From NCBI GenBank assembly GCA_018606805.1, contig JAGYWI010000007.1, positions 83,312 through 147,311 of the forward strand: a stretch of DNA of 64,000 nucleotides. Direction: 5' to 3'. The notes beneath the pieces are model-generated. The model saw only the letters and a program-made list of their open reading frames with translations, did not search any database and had not been told where the DNA came from. A program made the translations under genes and the position numbers. This DNA comes from Candidatus Magnetomicrobium cryptolimnococcus. Lineage in GTDB: Bacteria; Nitrospirota; Thermodesulfovibrionia; Thermodesulfovibrionales; Magnetobacteriaceae. Below are positions 1 to 9,188 of this stretch, in pieces. Every line of letters starts with the position of its first letter. The first letter of the stretch is position 1.

Positions 1-362
1 GCAAGATATACCCCAGGACCAAAATCTCCTGGTTCTTTACCGGCACGAAGCATTTTAGATGATTCTATTTTCCCAAGACTATCACAAGTGGTTACATGAA
101 TAAAACTTTCCCATCTATCAGACCTCGTTCTTGATTTGGCTATATACCTTGCAATAACTCCAAATATAGCTAGAGACATGATTGAAAAGGTAGCAAGAAC
201 CATCATAGGTGTAATAGAAGCAGCGGGAACCAAGACCAGTGGACAGGCCTCAGCGTTTGCAACCATAAACTCACTTACTTTAGCTATTAATTGCCAAACG
301 TAGTTAGATGCCATTTTTGTAGGTTCTTTTTGGTCTATACAGGCAGTACAATAGCCCTCCAT
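1..362 (-). CDS. Partial membrane protein with ART-like motif, C-terminus beyond window
   Basis: The frame stays open from an ATG at 362 to the left edge (about 120 residues seen). It starts 18 bases after the stop of the decayed transglutaminase gene, with AAAGG about 10 bases upstream. A CxxC pair sits near the N-terminus, one hydrophobic segment lies at about residues 40-68, and a basic stretch follows. The last visible part reads HVTT, then a leucine/isoleucine-spaced helix, then GPGVYLA. This resembles the first motifs of HYD1-type ADP-ribosyltransferase-like toxin domains (HYT...L..I..S...GxGVYLT). The assignment is inference from short motifs. The catalytic end is outside the window, so it could also be an unrelated membrane protein. 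Confidence 0.45.
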   Translation of the reverse strand, partial: MEGYCTACIDQKEPTKMASNYVWQLIAKVSEFMVANAEACPLVLVPAASITPMMVLATFSIMSLAIFGVIARYIAKSRTRSDRWESFIHVTTCDSLGKIESSKMLRAGKEPGDFGPGVYL

Positions 363-380
363 AGAGGTTGCCTTTAAAAC

Positions 381-2532
381 CTATTTATATGAAGAACCGT
401 TACTGATAAGCCATTTATCAAGTGATTGCTGTAAATCAACAAGTAGTGGCTTTTGTAGCATTGGATAGGCACCGGGCATTCTCATCAACATGCGTCCACC
501 AGCCGTACCGCCTGATATCATGTATGCACCATTGCCCTGTGAGTCAAGCACAATATAGCTATCGCCATTCCAGCCAGCGTATGTCATCGTTTTTTCTGGC
601 ATGATTACAACGCTGCCAGCATTAACAGCACTCTTTACGGCATTAATTACCGATGAATCAACCTGCAGTTTCGGAATTATCGCATCAATATTTGATTTAT
701 CTATTCCATATACCTTGATACCGCTTTGAAGTGCCACGGCAAGAAGCGCAATAGCTGAAACTCCCATGTCAGTGTCTTCAGTAAAGAGCTGGTCAAAAAC
801 CGCCCCTTCCAAAACAGAACTAATCATACCCGTAACAATGTTGTACTTTATTTTTTTATCAGCATCTCCATCTAAGGCCTTAATAAGCCATAGGTCTTCT
901 TTTATATCAAATGCCATTGCCGTATAGCTGCCACTTACTGGAACACCAAATAGGTACTCTAAATCTAACGGTGTAGAAACTATGCCCTCCGATGGCACTC
1001 TCACAGCATTTATATCAAATGCACTATTGTAGCTACTGGATATTGCATCGTTTTCCATCCAGTATCCAAGTATTGATTGATACAACATCTCAGACATGGC
1101 ATCATCAGTGCTTGATACATTTACAGAATTAATCTTTTCATTAATATCAAGCCCCAACGTGCCAGTATTTATTCCAATTACTGTGTAATAACCAGCCTTA
1201 ATTGCATAAAGAGCATGATTTATAGATGACGTATTTATTAATTCGACCTTTAGCTCTTGTGCTGTTCCCATTGAAACGGGAGAACCAGTAAATAAAACAG
1301 TATTATCAAGCTTCAGTTCAGCCTTTACATTAACAAGATATGCAGGAAAAGATGTTTCCGCTCCGTAGCTTTCCCTTACAGTTTCATCATCAGTGCTTGC
1401 AGCTACATACGATAGGTACAATTTTTTCCCTACCGATTCCGGCAGTGAAACAGTAACACTGACAGGGTCGCTTAGTGATAGGTTATCATCACTTGATACC
1501 GTTATCCTTACCTTGTGCCTAAGACTATCGGGAAGCTCCCTATATCTTGCATGTACCTTATCGGTTTTATACGGCAGCGTTCCTAGTAAGATAGTAAATT
1601 GATGTTTGATTATGTCTTTGCCACCGTATATGTCATTCATCGAGGCATTACTATTTGTTTGATTAATGAAGGCAAGAGTTTGAGATTGATGGTTTTCAAG
1701 TGTACTATTTATAGCGGAGTTATCAAGATTATAAATATAGCTATCTGTTGCATTATACGCCCCTGTGTTTTTAATACTGTCTATGAAGTCTGAGCCATTA
1801 AAGGCAACATCGCTGGATATGTCTAATCCTTCTGTATATTTGTAATTTTTAAAACTTGGGTCAAAGCGAATCCAGTGGTCTCCTTTTATGTGCTTAGCCC
1901 CCATGGAGGGAAACATGTCCACCCAGCCTTCTACTATTACTTGCTCAAAGCGTACATGCGTAATCTTACTACCTTACACCAAGGCGGTTACAGGAATTCC
2001 AGCAGTAGCTGCAAAGCCAAGGGCTGCCGTGGCTGTTTTAAAACCACCCATCCAATTCATAAAGCGCTCTATATCCATTATGCCAGTAACAGTCGGAGGC
2101 ATTTTCAATTTCCTTCAACTTTCCCTTAAATTCAGTAAACTTTGTCTTGTAATCATTTACGAATCCTTCGTGCCGTTTTAAAATATCATCGGAGAGCTTT
2201 TCATCTTTTATATGCTTTTGTGTCTTTTCAAATTCTATTTGAAACCCCGAGTCTATATCGCCAAGCTCCGAGATTCTTTTTGTTACCTTAGACTTCTTTT
2301 CCTTCTTTGATAATGACGTGTCATTTAGGTCTGTTTCCAGACTATTAATTGTGTTATTAAGTTTTTTAGCTGAACTATTTGCTTTGCTAATACTTCTACT
2401 GCTGACTCTGTTAGATGCAGTATCATGTGGACTTACAGCCTGAGCGATGTCTACACCTCCAGCAAACACCCAACTAAAACATACAAGCACGAATATAGAA
2501 ACTACTTTCATAATAAAAGATTTACTATACAT
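381..2532 (-). pseudogene. Decayed transglutaminase-domain secreted protein
   Basis: Two frames read as one gene. The 5' part starts at ATG 2532 (AGGAG 6 bases upstream) with a signal peptide and a charged helical region. At about 2085-2100 the frame shifts. The next frame carries MNWMGGF and AGIPVTALV, is cut by TAA at 1974-1976, and continues in the same frame with ITHVRFEQVIVEGWVD and DHWIRFDPSFK, which are the His and Asp motif regions of bacterial transglutaminase-like proteins. The expected segment with the catalytic Cys, normally before MNW, is absent, so the frame change probably marks an internal deletion. The C-terminal region ends near GAYMISGG, a motif seen in large secreted proteins of this type. 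A shortened product from GTG 1922 (513 residues) remains translatable but would lack the core fold. Confidence 0.75.
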
Positions 2533-3171
2533 ATTCTCCTCCAAAGTTGGTAAATTATCTGTCTTATGCAATGAAATTAAATACCAAGCAACCTCACAAA
2601 AAATATATCATGATAAAAATAAATATGTCAATAACAAGTATATAATTGAAGTTTAAAATAGGTTTGCTATAAATTAACTAAATATAGGGAAAGACTAAAT
2701 TTCATTAGACTTTTGAATCTTTATTTTAAAAATATAAAAATTTTACTCTGTTTAGAATAACAAATTTGTTGACTATAAATTTATAATTATACAAAAAAAC
2801 TGAGGGCGAACACACAGGTTCGCCCCTACAAAGGATACGCATGGATTAAGACCTGTATAAGTTTAATCAACAGATGTGCACTTAATGGGTCTAATACCAA
2901 TTCGCTTTCATAAATACAAGTAAAAGTAGCAATTAACTTTAGTTGACCTACAAACTATGCTTACCTTAACTTAATGGCATTGGGACAGCGCCCTCATTCT
3001 TTAATACTTTTATATTTGAACACAAGGTATTGCAGGTGTTTCATTTATTATTCTGTTATTTACTAAATCACAGGATATATGCTAAAATTATCTCCTAATA
3101 TTAGGGTACTTGGCCTGATTGTTTATATCAAAAATCAGTATATAAGTGCATATTTCAAAAAAGGAGGGAAT
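2533..3171. other. Gene-free AT-rich stretch with repeat fragments
   Basis: No coding region is supported here. It holds a perfect 8-bp hairpin at 2804-2825 (GGGCGAAC / GTTCGCCC, 6-base loop) of the palindromic module family seen elsewhere in the window. At 2966-2997 there is an isolated end of repeat family B (CTTAACTTAATGGCATTG followed by a GGGACAGCGCCC module). The rest is AT-rich spacer that must contain the divergent promoters of the flanking genes; I could not choose one confidently. Confidence 0.6.
2804..2825. repeat. Palindromic module (GGGCGAAC...GTTCGCCC)
   Basis: A perfect 8-bp stem with a 6-base loop, followed by CTACAAAGG. A related module with a GGGGCAGAC stem lies at 55125-55148, and an imperfect GGGGCGAACC one follows there at about 55170. 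No T-run follows, so a terminator role is not indicated. Confidence 0.7.
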
Positions 3172-4158
3172 GTGGAAGTACGAGATATTTTCATGAGAAG
3201 GATGGTTGTTTTTTTTGTGCTTACTTTGGTGTGTTTATCAGTATTTTCGGGCGATGTGTTTGCATCATCTGAGGAGGCTAAAGAGGTAGTAGCAACCCAA
3301 CCCGCATCAACAACTCCATGGTGGGTATGGCCAGTATCTTTATTTGTATTAACTTTTGTACTTGGTGTAGTGGCAGTGTTAGGTGGGGTTGGTGGTGGGG
3401 TTTTATTTGTCCCGATAGTAAGCGGTTTTTTTCCATTTCATTTGGATTTTGTTAGAGGGGCTGGTTTATTGGTTGCACTTGCAGGTGCTTTGGCAGCTGG
3501 TCCTGATCTTTTACGAAAGGGTATGGCTAATCTACGATTAGTTTTGCCTGTGGGTCTGATAGCATCGGCATGTGCTATAGTGGGTGCTATGATGGGCTTA
3601 GCGCTTCCAACAAATGTAGTACAAACTTCTTTAGGTATTACCATACTTGCGATAGTAGTTATAATTATTAAGGCCAAAAAATCTGAATTTCCGGAGGTTA
3701 AACAAGCAGATTATCTTTCAACTGCTTTACGTATCAATGGCATATATTATGAACCTGCTACTGGTAAGGAGATTAATTGGCAAATCCACAGAACACTGCA
3801 TGGTTTTATCTTGTTTATTATTATAGGTGTTATGGCTGGTATGTTTGGGCTTGGTGCTGGATGGGCTAACGTACCGGTTTTAAATTTGTTAATGGGGGCT
3901 CCGTTAAAGGTTTCTGTTGCATCAAGTAAGTTTCTTTTGTCAATAACAGATACGTCGGCAGCTTGGATTTACGTTAACAATGGTGCTGTGCTGCCTATGA
4001 TGGTAGTGCCGTCCATGATAGGTATTATGTTGGGGTCTGTTGTTGGTGTAAGGATACTTGCAAAGACGAAACCTGCTGCTATTAGGTATATTGTTATATT
4101 TTTATTGTTGTTTTCAGGGTTAAGGTCTTTGCTTAAAGGGCTTGAGATTTGGAAATAG
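3172..4158 (+). CDS. TauE/SafE-family membrane transporter
   Basis: A multi-pass inner-membrane protein of the TauE/SafE (sulfite/organosulfonate exporter-like) family, about 328 residues. The GTG start at 3172 is chosen because GGAGGG lies 3-8 bases upstream; the frame is open further upstream to 3079 but without a ribosome site. An N-terminal signal or first membrane segment (RRMVVFFVLTLVCLSVF) is followed by two blocks of Gly-rich helices, the first with GGVGGGVLFVPI and the second with GLGAGWANVPVLN, typical of the duplicated TauE half-domains. It overlaps nothing but runs closely into a small membrane protein and a UspA protein, a likely operon. Substrate is unknown; an anion such as sulfite is the family expectation. 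Confidence 0.85.
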   Translation: MEVRDIFMRRMVVFFVLTLVCLSVFSGDVFASSEEAKEVVATQPASTTPWWVWPVSLFVLTFVLGVVAVLGGVGGGVLFVPIVSGFFPFHLDFVRGAGLLVALAGALAAGPDLLRKGMANLRLVLPVGLIASACAIVGAMMGLALPTNVVQTSLGITILAIVVIIIKAKKSEFPEVKQADYLSTALRINGIYYEPATGKEINWQIHRTLHGFILFIIIGVMAGMFGLGAGWANVPVLNLLMGAPLKVSVASSKFLLSITDTSAAWIYVNNGAVLPMMVVPSMIGIMLGSVVGVRILAKTKPAAIRYIVIFLLLFSGLRSLLKGLEIWK

Positions 4159-4174
4159 GGGAAAGGAGTGCAAA

Positions 4175-4591
4175 ATGGAAAGTAAAGTTAAAGCTACTGA
4201 GGAACAGTTAGTATATGCAAATTTGTTGTCTATAGGTATGAAGATTGGTATGCTGATGTTGATAGTATCCTTTTTAGTATATGTATCAGGAATTTTAACG
4301 CCCCATGTACCAGTTGATGATTTGCCGAAATTGTGGAGTATGAGTGTTCATGATTATCTTGAAAAGACTAATGTGCATTCAGGATGGGGATGGTTTACTA
4401 TGCTTAATAAAGGGGACTTTCTAAATTTTTTTGGCATAGCATTTTTATCTGCTGTTACAATGGTGTGTTTTATTAGAATTATACCAATATTATTTAGAAA
4501 GAATGACAGAGTATATGGGGTTATAGCAATAATAGAGGTAGTTGTTTTGGTTTTAGCTGCCTCTGGTATATTAAAAGGTGGAGGACACTAA
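4175..4591 (+). CDS. Small membrane protein of the TauE-Usp operon
   Basis: 138 residues from ATG 4175, chosen for the AAAGGAG about 6 bases upstream; the open frame before it overlaps the TauE gene. There are three hydrophobic helices (about residues 18-40, 80-100 and 113-133) and a central hydrophilic part with conserved-looking HVPVDDLPKLWSM. It lies 16 bases after the TauE stop and 2 bases before the UspA gene. A helper of the transporter is inferred from position only. It may be related to DUF1634 proteins that accompany TauE, but I cannot confirm that. Confidence 0.75.
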   Translation: MESKVKATEEQLVYANLLSIGMKIGMLMLIVSFLVYVSGILTPHVPVDDLPKLWSMSVHDYLEKTNVHSGWGWFTMLNKGDFLNFFGIAFLSAVTMVCFIRIIPILFRKNDRVYGVIAIIEVVVLVLAASGILKGGGH

Positions 4592-4593
4592 TA

Positions 4594-5454
4594 ATGTTGA
4601 CAGACAAATATAGAATGAACTTGATGGGTGATCTGAAATCCATAATACTTGCAACGGATGGTTCACCATTTAGTGATGGGGCTATAAATGAGGCTCTTAA
4701 TTTTGCCAGGGCGTGTCAAACGGTGTTAACAGTGCTGCGTGTCCTTGAGTTTAACCCGGAGTTTGAAACCATTGGGCATAAGTATGTTGAACAACTGGAA
4801 GAGGCAGCAGCTAAGCATTTTGAAGACGTGAGGGCAAGGGCTGCTGATATGAATGTCGAGTGCGACATAGTTATAAGGCGTTCAGAGCAGGCTTATGAGG
4901 CTATTGTAGAGGAAGCAAAAAAAAGAAGGACTGATATAATAATAATGGGAAGGCGTGGACGTACTGGGCTTTCAAGGCTTGTTATAGGAAGTCAGACGGC
5001 TAAAACCATAGCTTATGCACCTTGCAAGATTTTAGTTGTTCCAAAGGACACGGAAATTAAGGGTGAGGCAATACTGTTGGCTACGGATGGCTCTAAGTAT
5101 AGCGAATATGCAGAGATGGAGGCCGTCAATATGGCCAATAGGTGTCCTTTTGTTAAGCAGTTTGTAGCCATGTCGGTTGCCTCTACTCAAGAGAAAAAGT
5201 CAGAGGCTGAGAAAAATCTTCTACGAGTTAAGGCTAATGCTGAAAAACGTGGTGTAAAGTTGGAAACCCTTACGCTAATCGGCGAACCATATAAGGTTAT
5301 CGTAAATGCCTCGTTAGAGTCTGGTGCTGATATTGTTATTATGGGCACTCATGGACGTACTGGCATACAGCGCTTGATTATGGGTAGTGTGGCAGAGCGG
5401 GTCGTGGCACTATCAAAATGTTCTGTACTTGTTACAAAGGAAATAGCTGCATAG
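4594..5454 (+). CDS. Universal stress protein with two UspA domains
   Basis: 286 residues with tandem Usp folds (about 13-150 and 155-285). Each carries the ATP-binding signature G-x2-G-x9-G-S: GRRGRTGLSRLVIGS in the first and GTHGRTGIQRLIMGS in the second. GGAGG stands about 10 bases before the ATG. It is the third gene of the TauE cassette, and a terminator-like hairpin follows. Such proteins bind ATP and modulate stress or transport. Pairing with a TauE exporter suggests regulation of that transporter, by inference. Confidence 0.92.
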   Translation: MLTDKYRMNLMGDLKSIILATDGSPFSDGAINEALNFARACQTVLTVLRVLEFNPEFETIGHKYVEQLEEAAAKHFEDVRARAADMNVECDIVIRRSEQAYEAIVEEAKKRRTDIIIMGRRGRTGLSRLVIGSQTAKTIAYAPCKILVVPKDTEIKGEAILLATDGSKYSEYAEMEAVNMANRCPFVKQFVAMSVASTQEKKSEAEKNLLRVKANAEKRGVKLETLTLIGEPYKVIVNASLESGADIVIMGTHGRTGIQRLIMGSVAERVVALSKCSVLVTKEIAA

Positions 5455-5474
5455 AAACTATATATATTATTAAG

Positions 5475-5507
5475 GTGGGGAGGTTCTCAGTATTCTCCCC
5501 ACTTTTT
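5475..5507 (+). terminator. Rho-independent terminator after uspA
   Basis: A perfect 8-bp stem GTGGGGAG / CTCCCCAC with a 12-base loop is followed directly by TTTTT, 20 bases after the UspA stop codon. Confidence 0.85.
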
Positions 5508-5652
5508 AGTATTATCACTTTGTGTTTTTAAGTAAAAAAAACTATCATAATATTTATTAGATAACGTTATATGTTCATCCTGTCAAGTTATCATATTCCA
5601 AAATATCAATATTAATACTATTACTTATGTATCAGTTGAATAAATTATACCA

Positions 5653-6687
5653 GTGAATATAGCAGTGAGTGTTAAAGCTAAGGATGCTAATAGGCTTGCA
5701 AAATCACTATGGTGGTTTTTTTTGTTACTTTTAACAGGTACAAGTGGTTATTATTATTTTGGTGAGGGTAAGTATGCCTTAATAGATTGTCTTTATATGA
5801 CAGTAATAACGATTACAACGATAGGCTACGGTGAAATAGTTGATCTGTCAAAATCACCAACAGGAAGGGTTTTTAATATTATGGTGGCATTTTCCGGTAT
5901 GGGTATATTAACATACACACTTTCTACACTGACAGCATATGTTATAGAAGGAGACCTTAAGAATGAATTTGTAAGGGGTAAGATGGAAAAAAAGATTAAA
6001 CAATTAAAAGGGCATTATATAGTATGCGGATATGGCCGTGTAGGACGAAAGATTAGCAGGGAGTTAAGCAGCAAGAACATTACGTTTGTAGTTATTGAGT
6101 TAGAGGAAAAGATAAAGGGCTATTTTGGAGACCCAATACTTAAATACTATATCATGGGAGATGCTACGGAGGAGATAGTTCTTGAGAAGGCATCAATAAA
6201 GACAGCTATAGGCATCTTTGTGGCTACTGGTGATGATAACAAAAATTTGGTAACAACGCTAACAGCAAAACTACTCAATACATCTGTTAAGGTGATTTCC
6301 CGCTGCGAGGAAACCATACATTTAAACAAGATGTTGCGAGCTGGCGCTGATTCAGTAATATCACCTGCCCATATTGGCGGCTTACGAATGCTTACTGAAA
6401 TGATTAAACCACATATTAATTCTTTTATTGATCATATATTTAAACAAACAGACGACCAACACATAATAGAAAGTTTTGAGGTTAAAGATAGATTTGACAA
6501 TAAAAAATTGTCAGATATTAAGCTCTACAATTTCCCTGAAACAATAGTGCTTGCATTAAAAAAAATGGATACTGGCAACATTATTTTTAATCCCGGCAGG
6601 GATATGCTTATGAAAAAAGGGGATATACTGATAGTGATTACCTCTTTGGATGAACAAACTGAACTTGGACGAATTTTACAAAGTTAA
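5653..6687 (+). CDS. Two-helix potassium channel with RCK/TrkA domains
   Basis: 344 residues. The pore module has a first helix at 19-32, a selectivity filter TTIGYG at 55-60 and a second helix at about 74-98. The cytoplasmic part starts at 121 with a Rossmann motif YIVCGYGRVGRKI (TrkA_N) and ends in a TrkA_C domain. This is the architecture of MthK-like ligand-gated K+ channels. The start is GTG with no clear ribosome site. A 198-bp gap with a terminator separates it from the UspA gene, so it is probably a separate unit. Confidence 0.92.
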   Translation: MNIAVSVKAKDANRLAKSLWWFFLLLLTGTSGYYYFGEGKYALIDCLYMTVITITTIGYGEIVDLSKSPTGRVFNIMVAFSGMGILTYTLSTLTAYVIEGDLKNEFVRGKMEKKIKQLKGHYIVCGYGRVGRKISRELSSKNITFVVIELEEKIKGYFGDPILKYYIMGDATEEIVLEKASIKTAIGIFVATGDDNKNLVTTLTAKLLNTSVKVISRCEETIHLNKMLRAGADSVISPAHIGGLRMLTEMIKPHINSFIDHIFKQTDDQHIIESFEVKDRFDNKKLSDIKLYNFPETIVLALKKMDTGNIIFNPGRDMLMKKGDILIVITSLDEQTELGRILQS

Positions 6688-6724
6688 AAAATAAACTAAT
6701 CGGTAATAGTTCACCCTACTTTGT

Positions 6725-6750
6725 CATTGCGAGCGTAGCGAAGCAATCTC
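6725..6750. repeat. Short interspersed repeat CATTGCGAGCGTAGCGAAGC
   Basis: The motif TTGCGAGCGTAGCGAAGCAA forms a short imperfect hairpin and matches a kind of dispersed intergenic repeat known from several unrelated bacterial genomes. Only this copy is obvious in the window; CATGCAATCTCT at 8021-8032 may be a remnant. Close downstream at 6789 is TTTGCAAACCTAATTTATT, the terminal motif of repeat family A. Confidence 0.55.
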
Positions 6751-6856
6751 TATTAAGTAATAAATTCCGTATTATTGACTATAATGTTTTGCAAACCTAA
6801 TTTATTGTGGTATATATTATAGGTTATAATGCTATAATAAAATTTATACTTTACTT

Positions 6857-7933
6857 ATGACAAAGAAGGTCCTACATGTACAGTTTCACGAAGACGTACA
6901 CAGCATCTATAGAAGTAGTGTAGATACTGTGATTTTAACTCTTATGCCTGAGTTCAAGAGTTACATTCCAGTTGTGGCGAGTGTATCGTATAATAATAGA
7001 GTTGAAAGAGATGACCTACAAGTTACATTTTACACATTCACTGAAGATAAATTGATCAATAGAGTGTTTAATAAGATTTTAAACATAGGTGTTTTTACCT
7101 TTTCTAGATTGCCAAGTATAATCAATAATGAAAGACCAAACATAGTACACTTTCATAACAGACACAACCTCGTTGATAGAACTATAGGACGCCTTAAATA
7201 TCTGCCAAAGGTTGTTTGTCATTATCACAGACATTTTAAAGAGCTTAATATTCCTAATAGTTGTAATATAATTTTAACTGTAAGTGAGAATATGAAGAAC
7301 TATATCCTAACAAAGACTAACTCACAGATTCCTATCAGGGTCTCATATAATCCTATACCATTTGACCTTCTTTCTATGCAAGTTAGAGAAAAAATGGAAG
7401 TTTCCTATAACGAGCCAACGATAATTTACGTTGGAGGTAGCGCCCATCATAAGGGCTTTCAGGACTTAATGTCTACCGTAGAGTTGTTGGATATAGAAAA
7501 TATCCCATATAAATTACTTCTTGCAGGAACTGGTCTAAATAAAGAGAACTTCACATCACCCAAAATTGAAGTACTAGGACTTTTGCCCCATAATAAGGTG
7601 CTTGAGCATATCATGGGTGCTGATATATTTGTACACCCAGCCCACATAGAGCCTTTCGGTATTGCAGTGCTTGAAGCTATGTATTTAAAGAAACTTATTG
7701 TAGCAACTCATGTTGATGGCCTCAAGGAGTTTCTAAATAATGATAACTCTATTAAAGTAAACCCGAAAGACCCAAAAAACCTTTACAAAGGTATGATAAA
7801 GGCCTTTACACTTTTGAGCAAACATAGGGATAGTGCAAATGAATTACAGCAAAAAGCCTTTGAGGACAGTAAAATGTTTCATCCCTCACTTATATCAAGA
7901 AATCTTGAGAATCTATATGATGAGCTTCTTTAA
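6857..7933 (+). CDS. Glycosyltransferase family 4 (GT-B fold)
   Basis: 358 residues with the GT-B architecture: an N-terminal acceptor domain and a C-terminal nucleotide-sugar domain starting near PTIIYVGGSAHHKGFQDL. The donor-site region reads HPAHIEPFGIAVLEAM, the classic E-x7-E motif of family 4 enzymes. No signal peptide. It stands alone on the plus strand and converges with the radical SAM/VCBS operon. It probably builds cell-surface polysaccharide; sugar and acceptor are unknown. Confidence 0.9.
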   Translation: MTKKVLHVQFHEDVHSIYRSSVDTVILTLMPEFKSYIPVVASVSYNNRVERDDLQVTFYTFTEDKLINRVFNKILNIGVFTFSRLPSIINNERPNIVHFHNRHNLVDRTIGRLKYLPKVVCHYHRHFKELNIPNSCNIILTVSENMKNYILTKTNSQIPIRVSYNPIPFDLLSMQVREKMEVSYNEPTIIYVGGSAHHKGFQDLMSTVELLDIENIPYKLLLAGTGLNKENFTSPKIEVLGLLPHNKVLEHIMGADIFVHPAHIEPFGIAVLEAMYLKKLIVATHVDGLKEFLNNDNSIKVNPKDPKNLYKGMIKAFTLLSKHRDSANELQQKAFEDSKMFHPSLISRNLENLYDELL

Positions 7934-8085
7934 TACTCAATAATTAAGTTTTTTAGTTGACAAATAATCATGTGTTGTAATTGCAAGCAAAACAAGGGCG
8001 AAGATGCTAAGGCGCATCTCCATGCAATCTCTCTGTTAAGGGGCTGCACTATTACGTTTTTTCTTCTTGATTATCGAGTTATTAA

Positions 8086-9174
8086 TTAATCACGAAAGTT
8101 TTTAATTGTATGTTTTATTTTATTTAAATAGTCTTTTATCTGAGATTTAGCGGAAGCCCGTAATTGACTATTTTGCAAGCTAAGAGAGATTTTTTCCTCT
8201 GTTAATTTTTTAATTTCTTTTGCTCTATCAACGTCAAGACAGTGAAGGGTCAGTATATTTTTAAAAAAATCATAGGGAGCTTTTACCTCTTTTAAGTCAA
8301 ACTTAACGTCAACCCCTATATGAAAAAGCTCAACGTACCCATTTGCATCAACCCTTAGGGCCTTATAGGGGGCAACGTAGTAAATTTCTCGCAAACGCTG
8401 GTCTTTTATTGCGCGATAAAATTTGTCATACTCGGTCTCTTCTGTATAAAACGTTGTCCATTTATGCGGTAGCTGCGGATAATAGGATTCCCACTTGTAG
8501 GGCATCTTAGATAAAGTATCCCTTAACCTTAGGTACTCTTCGTACGTTATAGAGTTTTCACTAACCCATGCCTTATTCATATGCTCATGTACTGAAAACG
8601 TCCTTACTTCATTTAATGCAGCAAGATATTCAGTGGCACATTTTTCAACAATAATAGGTACTTCCTTTAGGTTATTTTTTGAAATGACAGTTATATAGTG
8701 AATGGGTGGAGAGTGCGGGATTTTTCTAAATGTATTTGTTAGGCGTTTTAAATTATCAATAAATATATGAAAATTAGCCCCCTTTCTTAGCGTTTTAAAT
8801 ACCTGCGGGTCAAGGGAATCTAATGATATATTTATATGGTGTATATCTAAGTTTGCAAGCTCTCCGATGAGTTCATCAGGTAGGGGAAAGGTCAAGTTCG
8901 TTGTAAAAAATACCTTTTTACGATGGGCTAATGGAACCATTTTTATCAAACTAATCATATTTGGATGAATTGTAGGCTCAAAAAGGCATGAGAAATAAAA
9001 ACTAGCATCTGAGTCTAATAGAGGCAACAAAGAGGTAACTTTAAGAAATGTTATTTCATCCATTAGCTTTGGAGCCCCAACCTTTGTCCAGTCGTTCAGA
9101 CAGTAAGGACATCTGAGGTTACAGATGTTAGTTATATCGGCTGCTATAAAGTCGTAATATTTTATGTTTGACAT
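8086..9174 (-). CDS. Radical SAM protein without SPASM cysteines
   Basis: 362 residues with the 4Fe-4S motif CNLRCPYC (CxxxCxxC) near residue 17, followed by a TIM-barrel with the TTNLTFPLP strand. The region where SPASM/twitch proteins usually carry extra cysteines (LRVDANGYVELFHIG) has none, so only the SAM cluster is expected. A C-terminal basic helical tail follows. It is last in a tight operon after a PPIase and a VCBS lipoprotein (14 bases after the latter), which suggests a cell-envelope role, but the reaction is unknown. Confidence 0.88.
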   Translation of the reverse strand: MSNIKYYDFIAADITNICNLRCPYCLNDWTKVGAPKLMDEITFLKVTSLLPLLDSDASFYFSCLFEPTIHPNMISLIKMVPLAHRKKVFFTTNLTFPLPDELIGELANLDIHHINISLDSLDPQVFKTLRKGANFHIFIDNLKRLTNTFRKIPHSPPIHYITVISKNNLKEVPIIVEKCATEYLAALNEVRTFSVHEHMNKAWVSENSITYEEYLRLRDTLSKMPYKWESYYPQLPHKWTTFYTEETEYDKFYRAIKDQRLREIYYVAPYKALRVDANGYVELFHIGVDVKFDLKEVKAPYDFFKNILTLHCLDVDRAKEIKKLTEEKISLSLQNSQLRASAKSQIKDYLNKIKHTIKNFRD

Positions 9175-9188
9175 ATAATAGTTACTAA

